DNA of 64,000 nucleotides from NCBI GenBank assembly GCA_943736015.1, contig OX031065.1:41740427-41804426 (forward strand), read 5' to 3'. A program made the translations under genes and the position numbers. Positions 55,505 to 64,000 of the stretch are shown in pieces. Every line of letters starts with the position of its first letter. Positions within the stretch are counted from its first letter, which is position 1. Under the pieces are notes generated by a model that worked only from the letters and a program-made list of their open reading frames with translations, was not told where the DNA came from and did no database searches. This DNA comes from Tridacna crocea. Its lineage: Eukaryota; Mollusca; Bivalvia; Cardiida; Cardiidae.

Positions 55505-55975
55505 ATATTCTACGCTCACACCGTGTTCGCTGCAGTCATGGCAATCAAGTTTCTGCAGCCACGTTTCTGACAGCCGTGAACAAAACGGGACTGACATAAT
55601 ACAACGCAGACAAACAGGACAAACACACTTGTCAGACTGTGATCCCCGGGGTTGCCGTACCAGAGTTTTTGACGGTCAAAAAATTGCCCTGGCAGTCTCG
55701 ATGCTGATTAAAAAAAACTAACAGACTATAGTGGGAAGGTTTGATTGTTGCGTTCTGATCGATACCCGTGAAAAAATGGGCTTGTACGGCCTAGCAAGGA
55801 TCGTCTGGGAATCTTGTTACGGCTTGTTACGTGCTGGCAAGTTCTGATGCGATCAACTATGCTTATCCCCTTCCTCTGCGTTGTACATATTACCTCAATC
55901 CTGTTTTGTCCACGATTGTCAGAAACGGGGCTGTCGAGGCTGCTGGACACACGGTGTAAAGATAGGACTACGAAC
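55505..55975. repeat. Foldback element
   Basis: GTTTCTGACAGCCGTGAACA with AAACGGGACTGACATAATAC at 55570-55610 is inverted at 55880-55930; arms diverged by substitutions and small gaps. Apparent ORFs on both strands come from the arms. Confidence 0.65.
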
Positions 55976-56211
55976 TATTTCTCCTTCTACCAAGATGTTT
56001 GCGATAGTTTTCAGCCTAAGATTAAAGAAAAGTTGTTTGCAAGTTGAAATGTGATCAGTCATTGTTGATGTTAAACTTCTACTATACAGGCCCAAGTTTT
56101 GTTGACTCTGTGGAACACGGAGTTTGAAAATTTCTTCCAACAATACTTCCAACAATCTCAGAGATTTCAGTACAACTGTACTATTTTTCAAATATTATTC
56201 TTCGATTACCT

Positions 56212-56414
56212 TAACCCTTAACCTGCTCAATACCTGAAATAAAATCCGGTAGTACAACCATAGATATTTCTATTCTAAAGATAAAGTTTAGGAAAAAATG
56301 TCTCTGTATCGGACAGTGTAGATGCAAGATCAGACTGCACGTTAGGTGCAGTCTGATCTTGATCTACAATGTACGCAGAGGTCAGTGAGTTGCGCTCAGC
56401 AGTCCAATAGTTAA
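56212..56414 (+). mobile_element. Family C MITE
   Basis: TTAACCCTTAACCTGCTCAA start, CAGCAGTCCAATAGTTAA end, hairpin GATCAGACTGCACG..TGCAGTCTGATCTTG. Confidence 0.85.
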
Positions 56415-56607
56415 GGTTTAAAGAACGAATAACTTGATCTTATGGGCCTGGTTGACAATGCTAGTTCTATTCAATTATGCTGTTATTTAGAATCATTTCG
56501 ATTTGATTGCGAAGTGCCCCGTCGGATCCACTTTATTTGAATTTTGATTACGTAATTTTGCATTGCGCACCTGTTAGGCTGTTTTTCAATATTTTTCTTG
56601 CCTATTT

Positions 56608-56803
56608 GCCAGACATTGTCCATTTTTAGAACATTTGCAGACGACAAATTCATCGTGGCTCAAATTTCGGTATTTTTGTCTTTAAAAGGATAGAAAACGT
56701 TGGGAAAAGAAGAAAATGGTGGTAACCAGAATTTACTTCTTTTCCCACCTGGTTGTTAAAAAACCTTTTTCTTTGAGAAGATGTTACACAGGATTTTGTG
56801 ATA
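56608..56803 (+). mobile_element. Degenerate family A copy
   Basis: CATTTGCAGACGACAAATTC and GGGAAAAGAAGAAAATGG..CTTCTTTTCCCACC are clear; ends lost. Confidence 0.6.
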
Positions 56804-56929
56804 CAAAGTTACCAAGACTCGGTGTACCCATGTCAATAAATTGTTATGCTGTATGTTAATAAAAATTTATATTAACACACATTACATGTATACGTGTGCT
56901 TTTTTATTACCCAACATACTTTTTCGACA

Positions 56930-57028
56930 TTAAGCGCAACCCACTGGCCTTTTGCGGACAGTGTATATCAAGATCAGACTGCACTGAACGTGCAGTCTGA
57001 TCTTGGATCTACACCGTCCGAGAAGGAG
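56930..57028 (-). mobile_element. Family C MITE, partial
   Basis: TTAAGCGCAACCCACTGGCC start, reverse-oriented hairpin to TACACCGTCCGAGAAGG. Confidence 0.72.
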
Positions 57029-57329
57029 ATGTCGTCGCCAAAACAGTATTTTAAGATAGCAATATTTTTGTTTTTCGTTTCAGGAAAAATCATTCTAGTT
57101 ATTCAGAAGGATAAGGAATTATGAAACAAAGAACTTGGAACTACTTTTTCGTTGTAAGAATAGGTTTATGGCTGCAAAAAGGAGTCCTACATCACGGTTA
57201 CAGGGTTTGTTTTGTTTGATTGTCTGGAAAAAGGCATTTTTGTGTGTGTGTTGGCGGAGTGACAGTATAGTGACATAGAAGGTTAAAGCATGCTGAACTC
57301 GCTCTAGAAAATAATTGGTTCGCTTTTAT

Positions 57330-57423
57330 GGGGTCCTGCGAACTCGAGATTCAGTGGCAAAGTATCGGATTCGTAATTTACAGGCCTCAGGTTTGATCCC
57401 CACTCGAACCATTTTTTTTTATG
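57330..57423 (+). mobile_element. tRNA-derived SINE head with T-rich end
   Basis: CGAGATTCAGTGGCAAAG (A box), CCTCAGGTTTGATCCCCACTC (B box), then a T run. Confidence 0.6.
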
Positions 57424-57799
57424 GGAGTGCCTTGAGACAAAACTTTCCGAGTCCAAGCCTACTACTGACGGAACACAGGAATTACATGAATATACGAGCT
57501 ATCGACGTTTTAATGGAAGTTAAATGATATTCAAACCGCCGTTAGACAGCATTCTATGCGATCAACAGTTGACTTTCAACCTGCTCGTTGAATTCCTACG
57601 CCTTGCTCAAAGGCGTTCGTTTTACGACGAATTCGTAAGAAATATTACACTATAGGTGGCGAAGCTCGTCATAAAACGAACGCCTGTGGTCGTGCGTAAA
57701 AGACTTTCATATATGATACTTTAAGCGTTACCCAAAGTCGCAAAATGCTGCGACCTTTATGGGTTTAACTACTTAAAGGCATTTGGGCATTCACTAATA

Positions 57800-57957
57800 T
57801 CGTTTGAGAAGGAGAAAATGCTGGTTAACAGCATTGAGTCCGTTACTCTCTACCCATTGAAAGACAAATCCCATCATTTGAGCCAACATTTAATGTCGTC
57901 TGCAAATGGTTTAGATTTGGACAAGTTTTAAACTTTGTCATTTGGTAGAGAATTAAC
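57800..57957 (-). mobile_element. Truncated family A copy
   Basis: Hairpin tip GAGAAAATGCTGGTTAACAG, then the outer half to TTTGGTAGAGAATTAA. A family C fragment starts at the same TTAA. Confidence 0.65.
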
Positions 57958-58006
57958 CATTTGGCTGCTAAGCGCCACTAACTGACCTTTTGTAGACTTT
58001 CATCGA
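57954..58006 (-). mobile_element. Family C end fragment
   Basis: TTAACCATTTGGCTGCTAAGC and CTAACTGACCTTTTG only; it abuts a family A end on the left and a 29-bp array on the right. Confidence 0.6.
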
Positions 58007-58014
58007 TACTTTTT

Positions 58015-58188
58015 GCAGATTCGTACTAAACAGATACAATTTTGCAGATTCGTACTAAACAGATACAGTTTTGCAGATTCGTACTAAACAGATACAATTT
58101 TGCAGATTCGTACTAAACAGATATAATTTTGCAGGTTCCTATTAAACAGATACAATGTTGCAGATTCCTACTAAACAGAAACAATTTA
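58015..58188 (+). repeat. 29-bp minisatellite, six units
   Basis: GCAGATTCGTACTAAACAGA + TACAATTTT repeated at 58015, 58044, 58073, 58102, 58131 and 58160; the last two diverge. A partial inverted unit (TTGTATCAGTTTAGT) follows at 58225. Confidence 0.9.
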
Positions 58189-58348
58189 CTCTTTGAAAAC
58201 AGGTTGAAACCTGTTTTCACAGAACAAATTGTATCAGTTTAGTTAACTTTATTGAAGTTGATATAAATAAAAGTATAAAATAAGGAAAATATTACGTAAT
58301 AAAAAAAAAAATGCAGATGTTGGCAGATAGGATTGGAAAAACAAGTTA

Positions 58349-58577
58349 TTAACCTTTTCCCAAACAATCCCTGGTTTTTACGGGTCAGGAATAGAAGCCT
58401 TTTGAAAACATTGTTGGAAAAGGAGAAAATGCTGGTAACCAGCATTTTCTCCTTTTCCCACAATGTTTTCCACCCTATCATATAAAAGAATCATCTTTTT
58501 AGCAACTATTAATTTGTCACCTGCAAATTCCTTTCAATTTGGTCTGGCCCAAAATTTGCCGTTTGGGCAAGGATTAA
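58349..58577 (-). mobile_element. Family A MITE
   Basis: Both TTAA ends, near-perfect hairpin. Confidence 0.9.
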
Positions 58578-58899
58578 TAACTTATGTAAATTCCTCTCCT
58601 AAAGATTGTTTTTACTTATTCAAGAATACCACGTGTTGAGATGCCATAGCTTTAAACAAAAGATTGTAACTATCTTGCCTAAAATATAATAATGAGAAAA
58701 GTATAGAAATCGTAACCACTTCCTGTTTGCTTCTTCTGCCAATTTGGAGGTCCTAAAACGTTATAGATATATGGCTGGACTTCTATTGTTATTTCATAGC
58801 AATGGGGATCGAGATGACGACTGGCTCCGGACACCCACCCTGTTAAGAAAATCTTTTTGATGCTATGATGAAGCGCTGTTTAGTATATCCACTTTATAC

Positions 58900-59190
58900 T
58901 TTTCCAAATAAAGTTTTTACAATCAATGTTTAGACAGTTTTAGAAAAAAATATGGAATAAGAAGAAAAATATGGTTTACCAGCATTTCCCATTTTCCTTA
59001 AATGTTTTCCCTCTTTTTTAGGTGACATAAATTTATATTTGTCCCAAATGAAAGTATTTGCTTTGTATTAGAACTTGCTAAAACAATGCATTTACCTTTA
59101 AAAAACGAGGAAACATTGTCGGAAAGGAGAACGTGCTGGATAACGGCATTATGAGCATTTTACTCCTTTTACATGTTTTCAAAAGATCTT
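58900..59190. mobile_element. Two degenerate family A remnants
   Basis: GGTTTACCAGCATTTCCC near 58973 and AACATTGTCGGAAAGGAG near 59111 are hairpin pieces without ends. Confidence 0.4.
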
Positions 59191-59361
59191 CTATATGAAA
59201 GGCGTCCTGCTTGGCCAAAGATTCGAGCCTTACTGAGCTTTTCGTGCGAGTGTCGTTGGAAAAACATTATAGAGCCCTTGCTTCATGCTGTTGAAACCCC
59301 GGACATAGATGACTATGTGAGCTTACCCCCTGATATAACTGAAATAATACAACAAGTGGCA

Positions 59362-59582
59362 TTAAACCATTACCAAACAACAAAATTTTAGACTGGTTCA
59401 AATTGAAAGCATTTGCAAACGACAAAATAAAGGTGACTGAAAAATTGAAATTTGTTCTGGGAAGGGTAGAAAACACTGTGAGAAAAGGCTGGTTACCAGC
59501 ATTTTCTCCTTTTCCTACAGTGTTTTCAAAATGCTTCTTTCTCAGGGGCGTCAAAAGTAGGGATTGTGTGGTAATGGGTTAA
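59362..59582 (+). mobile_element. Family A MITE with deleted left hairpin tip
   Basis: Both TTAA ends; the left hairpin arm lacks GAGAAAAT, so the palindrome is asymmetric. Confidence 0.87.
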
Positions 59583-59611
59583 ACATCAATCATCCAATCA
59601 ATCATTTAGTC

Positions 59612-59800
59612 CAGTCAGTCAGTAGTCAGTCAGTCAGTCAGTCGGTCGGTCGGTCAGTCAGTGAGTCAGTCAATCAGCCAGTCCAGTCCAGTCCAGTCAG
59701 TCAGTCAGTCAGCCAGTCAGTCAGTCAGGCCAGTCGGTCGGTCGATCAATCGGACAGTCGGTCGGTCGGTCAGTCAGTCAGTCAGTCAGTCAGTCAGTCA
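59612..59800 (+). repeat. (CAGT)n / (CGGT)n microsatellite
   Basis: CAGT units interrupted by GGTCGGTCGGTC and CCAGTCCAGTCC blocks. Confidence 0.92.
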
Positions 59801-59892
59801 TCTTTGGTTCATTAAAACTCGAATGTGTTTGATAAAGTGTATAAAAGATAAGGGAAGAATTGTTTTAGAATTTCATGACATTCTACACGCTT

Positions 59893-60116
59893 CACCCTTA
59901 ACCTGCTGAATAACTAAATGGAAACTTTAAAGGCGATACTAAAATAATAAAAAAACAAAATATTGCCATTTCATAGTTATTTTTGGTGGTGAAATATCTC
60001 CTTATCGGACAGTGTAGATCCAAGATCAGACTGCACGTTCTGTGCAGTCTGATCTTGGACCTACACGGTCCGCAAGAGGTCCTTACGTCGCTCCCAGAAG
60101 CCTTAGCTTAGGGTAA
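59893..60116 (+). mobile_element. Family C MITE
   Basis: ACCCTTAACCTGCTGAATAAC start, CTTAGGGTAAA end, long perfect hairpin at 60015-60065. Confidence 0.82.
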
Positions 60117-60489
60117 AGATAAATGAACCGTCAGATTGTGGAAGACGTTTTGATCTGTTACGTTCGCCCGATTGGGTAGCCTGTCTTTATTGGTGCAATA
60201 CTACACTTTCTGTCTCATCTACAGACTTTGTAAATGTCAAGCAGAATGATTTCCGACATTAATTTCGTTAAACGTTAAAAAAAATACTCTTAAAGGACTT
60301 GAAAAAGTATCGCGACAAAAGAGAGACTACAAAAAAACACGCACAGTTTTTCCAAATTTCTCGACGAGTTCTTACGATTTCTCTGGGTTTTTTTTTTTTC
60401 GATCTTAAAATGTCACTTGGAGTAAAATTACGTTTGGGAGAATTAGGAAACGTGTATTTCGAAAACGTGGTACGTTTCTGAAAAAGGAA

Positions 60490-60990
60490 GCCGGTGAATG
60501 CCAATTAAAGTTTAAACATTGCTTATTTTACATCGATTGAGAAACAAGTTCTTACAACTTATACTTACCTCTCTAGATTCTACTTCCTGGGAACTACACA
60601 GTACTACCACCATTATCTCCCGCTAGATGGCATTCTATACATATACATCTATCTAATTTGGGCATCCTGGGTACAGAACCGGCCTATTTTTGCTATGCGA
60701 CAATTGATATTTTGAATTTAATACAAAATAAAACGTTTTACGCAATAAAACGCTACCTGGTGCGATTCATTCAGCTATGATCAGCAGTTCAGCGAAATCT
60801 GCAGCTAAAACAGACCTGATTTCTCTTCAAATGTATTGAAATAAGCCATTTTTCCATTGCTACTTTATAGCGCGTATTACTACAATCCCTTATATATTGG
60901 GGGCAGTGATGCACTATGGCAGACAAGTCGAATATTCGAAGAATACTACATGTGCAGACAACGGTACTTGCGCCTACTGGGTAGGCCATT
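60490..60990 (-). repeat. Family F repeat, partial, with SINE-like tail
   Basis: ATTATCTCCCGCTAGATGGC and GGGCATCCTGGGTACAGAAC are the complement of 44040-44115. The flanking TTTTACATCGATTGAGAAAC and CTTCCTGGGAACTACACAGT are the complement of 7405-7490. Confidence 0.7.
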
Positions 60991-61134
60991 GAACAATCCA
61001 AAAGTTAACACCCGCTGCCGGGTAACAGGACTGTATTGTAACGAGGCCGACGCTTGACCTACTAACCACAGATTACACATTGTGAAAAAATTAAACTTGT
61101 GCTACATTGATTATTTTCGTTTATTTATCGTCGC

Positions 61135-61405
61135 TACCGGTTGCCCACCTGAGCGACGCCCCCAGAAGACGGTTAGTTGTTACGGGGTTTAGTGCAAGGA
61201 TACAGGACGAAACTACTGAGAATTCCTCCTGGTTCTTTATCGTGCTCGGTGTGTAGCACCGTCACACGGGACCTCGGTTTAACGTCTCATCCGAAAGACT
61301 ATTAGTAATTTTTAGTTGGCCAGCCGGGGATTCGAACCCACAACCTGTAGGACATTGTGTTCACAAGTCCTACGCTCTACCTACTGAGCTATATCGGCTG
61401 GTACT
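61135..61405 (-). mobile_element. tRNA-derived SINE with well-kept tRNA head
   Basis: Complement begins CCAGCCGATATAGCTCAGTA, with D stem GCTC/GAGC, a long anticodon arm and GTGGGTTCGAATCCCCGG (B box); CCAGCCG pairs with CGGCTGG. The anticodon arm is over-long and the T stem has mismatches. A SINE body follows (TTTCGGATGAGACGTTAAAC, GTGTGACGGTGCTACAC). Confidence 0.75.
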
Positions 61406-61748
61406 TGTGCTACACAATCCAAGGTTCTTTTTACAGGGGAGTGGGTGGGAGATTCGGGGTCCACAAACACCCATTTAGGCGCACTTAGCTGCTTAGAGGA
61501 TAACGACCCTAAAAAAAGTTGACGTCTGATAATGATAATTTCCTGCTTTTCCGACAGTCCTTCTTTTTTACATGTAGGAAAAGAACTGCCTTTTTTTGAG
61601 CCATATTAACTTCGTAGTCTGCAAATACTTCTGATTTGGAAGAGTTGAAGACTGTCGTTTGGTGTATCGAGTCAATTTCGCGCGCTAGATGATAGCTGTG
61701 AGGCTATCGATCATGTTACAGACTCGAGGAAAAAAACTCAGTTCTTTT

Positions 61749-61958
61749 TTAACCGTTTTCCTGTTAAAGAACCAGAATGATTTTTCTTTTTATTCCGACA
61801 GTGGAAACCCAAATACATGTATTGGTAGTTCAAAGTTTTATTTTTAGGAACAATATCTCGTTATCGGGCAGTGTAGATCAAAGATCACACTGCAGTCTGA
61901 TCTTGATCTACACTGTCCGCAAAAGGTCAATGAGTATCACTTAGCAGCCAAAGGGTTA
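61749..61958 (+). mobile_element. Family C MITE, hairpin loop deleted
   Basis: TTAACCGTTTTCCTGTTAAAG start and GCAGCCAAAGGGTTAA end; the hairpin lacks the inner CACGTTCTGTG. Confidence 0.82.
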
Positions 61959-62233
61959 AGAGGTGATTGAGAAACCTTCAGAATAATTATAGAAATACAT
62001 CTTTTTTATGTGAACGTGACTTTTAGCACGAAAAAACATTTACACTATAAACTTTTTACCATAACCCTTGATGTTTACGAACTGAAGCAGATTCAGATCA
62101 GACAACACGTGCACGGACATCGATCCATTCAATACTGTATTGCTTATATTGCTTATTGATATTCGTACTGTATTTCTACGTCCACCCATCCACCGCCCCC
62201 CTTTCAGGACCTCTCCTACAACAAAAACTTTTA

Positions 62234-62446
62234 TTAACTCTTCACGAAGCAAAACTTTGAGACTTTCCCAAATTGTAAGCTTATACAGATAACAATTTGA
62301 CTGTTTCTTAAAATTGCAATTTTCTTTAGGAAGGATAGCAAAGGAAAAGGAGAAAAGCTTGGTTACTAGAACTTTATCCCTTTTCAACAACATTTTTAAA
62401 AAACTATATTTCTAAGGGTAGTAAAGAGCTTGGGTTATGTGGTACA
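62234..62446 (+). mobile_element. Degenerate family A copy
   Basis: TTAACTCTTCACG end, GGAAAAGGAGAAAAGC..CTTTATCCCTTTTC hairpin and GGTAGTAAAGAGCTTGGG right part. Confidence 0.65.
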
Positions 62447-62449
62447 TTG

Positions 62450-63640
62450 TATATGTTTTTTAGTTACTGTGAATGTTTTCACCCGACGACAATACTTTCG
62501 ATTCGTCCAGATACTAGTATATGGAGACGATAGAATAAACGTGGGACAAATTGTTGTAAATGTCTTTGAAAAAGTACAAAAAAAGTATTGTTGAAACAGT
62601 AGAAAATACTTGTCGCAAGCCCTTCCTTTTTTCCCAAATATTTCCTCTCACACTTTGTAAAATTTATTTTTCACAGATGTTTCTGAACTACATATTGGTT
62701 ACTTTTTGTTTTCGGTTTTTTGAGGGGGGGTGTTAAGGTTGAGGAAGTGAGACAAATAACAGGAAGTGGGACAAATCAGCATGTCTGCCCTCTTTTTTTC
62801 CGGGTCGTTCGAAATACTTTGGTAAAAGATTAAATAGCTGTCCAGTGTCTTCAGAAAAACAGGGACAGTCCATTTACTGATATTAAAGCACCATTATCAA
62901 ACATCCTTGTTGCACTTTCAAGCAAGTATCATGAACAAAAGAAACGTTGCTTCAGATCAAATTTCAGACCTTCCATAACTTCTTCACAAGATATTCATTC
63001 AAGCTTCATTTTGAGTATTTAAAAATAACTCGGTGTTCCTTTGATCTCGGTATCGCACTGCAGGAAGGGTGACCTTTAGAAAGCTGTAATGTAAAAGTTT
63101 GCTTCTTACAGATTAACACACACGTGTCACATTTCATATTAATCTACCCCTTCGGTGATCATTAATGGACAGGATTATGAATTTTATACAGGTTTCAGAG
63201 GGTAAGTTGTTCTTAGTCTCTAAATGCTCTTTATTTCAAAACAATCTCATAAAAAGCATATTTTGTCTGTTTATGATTATTTTTTTCAAAAGCAATATCG
63301 CGAAATATGTTTGAATTGTGTTAGAATTGATTTCCTCTAGATTTCATGCTATATACGCCATTTTCTTTTAAGTTATGAATTCGTCCAAATTTAAAGGATT
63401 TGCGAACGGGACATACGGAATTTGTTATTGAAATAAGGCTTTCTTTGTCCGGTGTCACGCGATACTTCTGGTGCAGCGCTTACGTCAAAATTGAAATATC
63501 GCTTATATCAAATCTAACTGGCAAATCGTCCATTTATTTCCTCCTTGTACTTAAAGTAGGCTAAAGGGAGATCATTCAGCTACGCATAAAAATATATGTT
63601 GTCTAAAAGAATTAGAATTTATTCTATAGGCTTATAAAGT
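62450..63640. other. Intergenic DNA, nothing firm
   Basis: GGAAGTGAGACAAAT / GGAAGTGGGACAAAT duplicated near 62743-62776; otherwise no recognised family or coding region. Confidence 0.35.
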
Positions 63641-63647
63641 CCCTCTC

Positions 63648-63876
63648 TTAATTGTACTACTTGATAGAATTTTAGACTTGTCCAAATTCAAACCATTATC
63701 AGACGACAAAAAGATATATCTAAATATTTAAATTTGTTTTTGAAATCGTACAAAACATCGTTAAAAAAGGAAAACAATGCTGATTTCCAAGGTTTTCTAT
63801 ACCTTTTACACAATGTTATATAAAATGTTTGTTTCCCATATGGTCTTTAAAACTAGGGATTGTGTGATAGGAGTTT
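63648..63876 (+). mobile_element. Degenerate family A copy
   Basis: GAATTTTAGACTTGTCC, CAGACGACAAAAAG and AACTAGGGATTGTGTG fix both subterminal regions; the hairpin is eroded. Confidence 0.65.
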
Positions 63877-63937
63877 ATGCAATGTCAGATCAGTTGACTA
63901 ACTTCTTATAAACGATACAAATTCAGAGTCGTCCATA

Positions 63938-64000
63938 TGGCTTGCATCATGCGAAAAGGGGCATTCAGACATTTGCCTAAAGTGTTGTCTCGGATAAGCC
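63938..64000 (+). mobile_element. Family B MITE running off the window
   Basis: TGGCTTGCATCATGCGAAAAG start, first half-module up to GGATAAGCC at the window edge. Confidence 0.85.

Noticed and set aside
55419-55950. Frames of 100 and 74 codons on opposite strands
   Set aside because: Both derive from the two arms of one foldback element.
58015-58188. CRISPR-like array
   Set aside because: Units are directly adjacent with no spacers, in a eukaryotic context.
59564-59815. Ser/Gln/Val-rich frame
   Set aside because: Translation of the CAGT microsatellite.
61310-61405. Functional tRNA gene
   Set aside because: The anticodon arm is over-long, the T stem mismatches, and a SINE body is attached.
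1-64000. LTR, Polinton or other virus-like elements
   Set aside because: No long direct repeats with a primer-binding site, and no protease, polymerase, integrase or capsid-like frame was recognised.

Overview
The window reads as a repeat-rich, AT-rich piece of a bivalve mollusc nuclear genome. The palindromic repeat families, two pearl-like elements with an ACGG-type tract, tRNA-headed SINEs and a TTAGGG-type interstitial tract all fit. From memory of these repeat families the best guess is a dreissenid mussel such as Dreissena. That is inference, not a database match. No bacterial features, CRISPR array, rRNA or convincing functional tRNA gene was seen. No recognisable transposase, reverse transcriptase, LTR element or Polinton coding region was seen either.

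Only two protein genes are clear. (1) The 3' half of a DBH-like monooxygenase (MOXD1/PHM family) lies on + in five exons: 1999-2190, 4973-5032, 9011-9130, 11343-11456 and 15550-15636. All four introns are phase 0 and are full of mobile-element insertions. The CuM-site ligands (His-X-His plus Met) are present, and the N-terminal exons lie left of the window. (2) A complete single-exon class A GPCR lies at 52409-53782 on + (457 aa). It resembles histamine H3/H4-type aminergic receptors, but Arg replaces the amine-binding Asp3.32. A small ORF at 39597-39875 (92 aa, helical then acidic) may be a third gene.

The rest is intergenic or intronic DNA built from short non-autonomous elements. Family A is about 230 bp, with ends TTAACCCTTTCCCAAAC and a central hairpin of about 60 bp; it has about 25 clear copies plus degenerate ones. 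Family B is about 265 bp with two internal hairpins and ends GCAACACGCGAAAAGG. Family C is about 210 bp with a hairpin around CAGTCTGATCTTGATCTACA; its ends begin TTAACCCTT as in family A. There are also smaller hairpin families, two pearl-like elements with internal 160-170 bp tandem repeats, several SINEs, large inverted-repeat (foldback) structures and many micro- and minisatellites.

Layout: 1-15.7 kb, monooxygenase 3' half with family A/B insertions; 15.7-20 kb, MITE-dense intergenic DNA; 20-24.2 kb, foldback structure carrying nested insertions including a pearl-like element; 24.3-31 kb, a second foldback, a SINE and the second pearl; 31-37.5 kb, MITE clusters; 37.7-42.2 kb, ACAATRGG-motif tract, 27-bp minisatellite, small ORF and hairpin MITEs; 42-52 kb, mixed repeats and an interstitial telomere-like tract; 52.4-53.8 kb, GPCR; 53.8-64 kb, MITEs, SINEs and satellites. 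The two genes have no evident functional link. Most apparent ORFs elsewhere are translations of the repeated hairpins.
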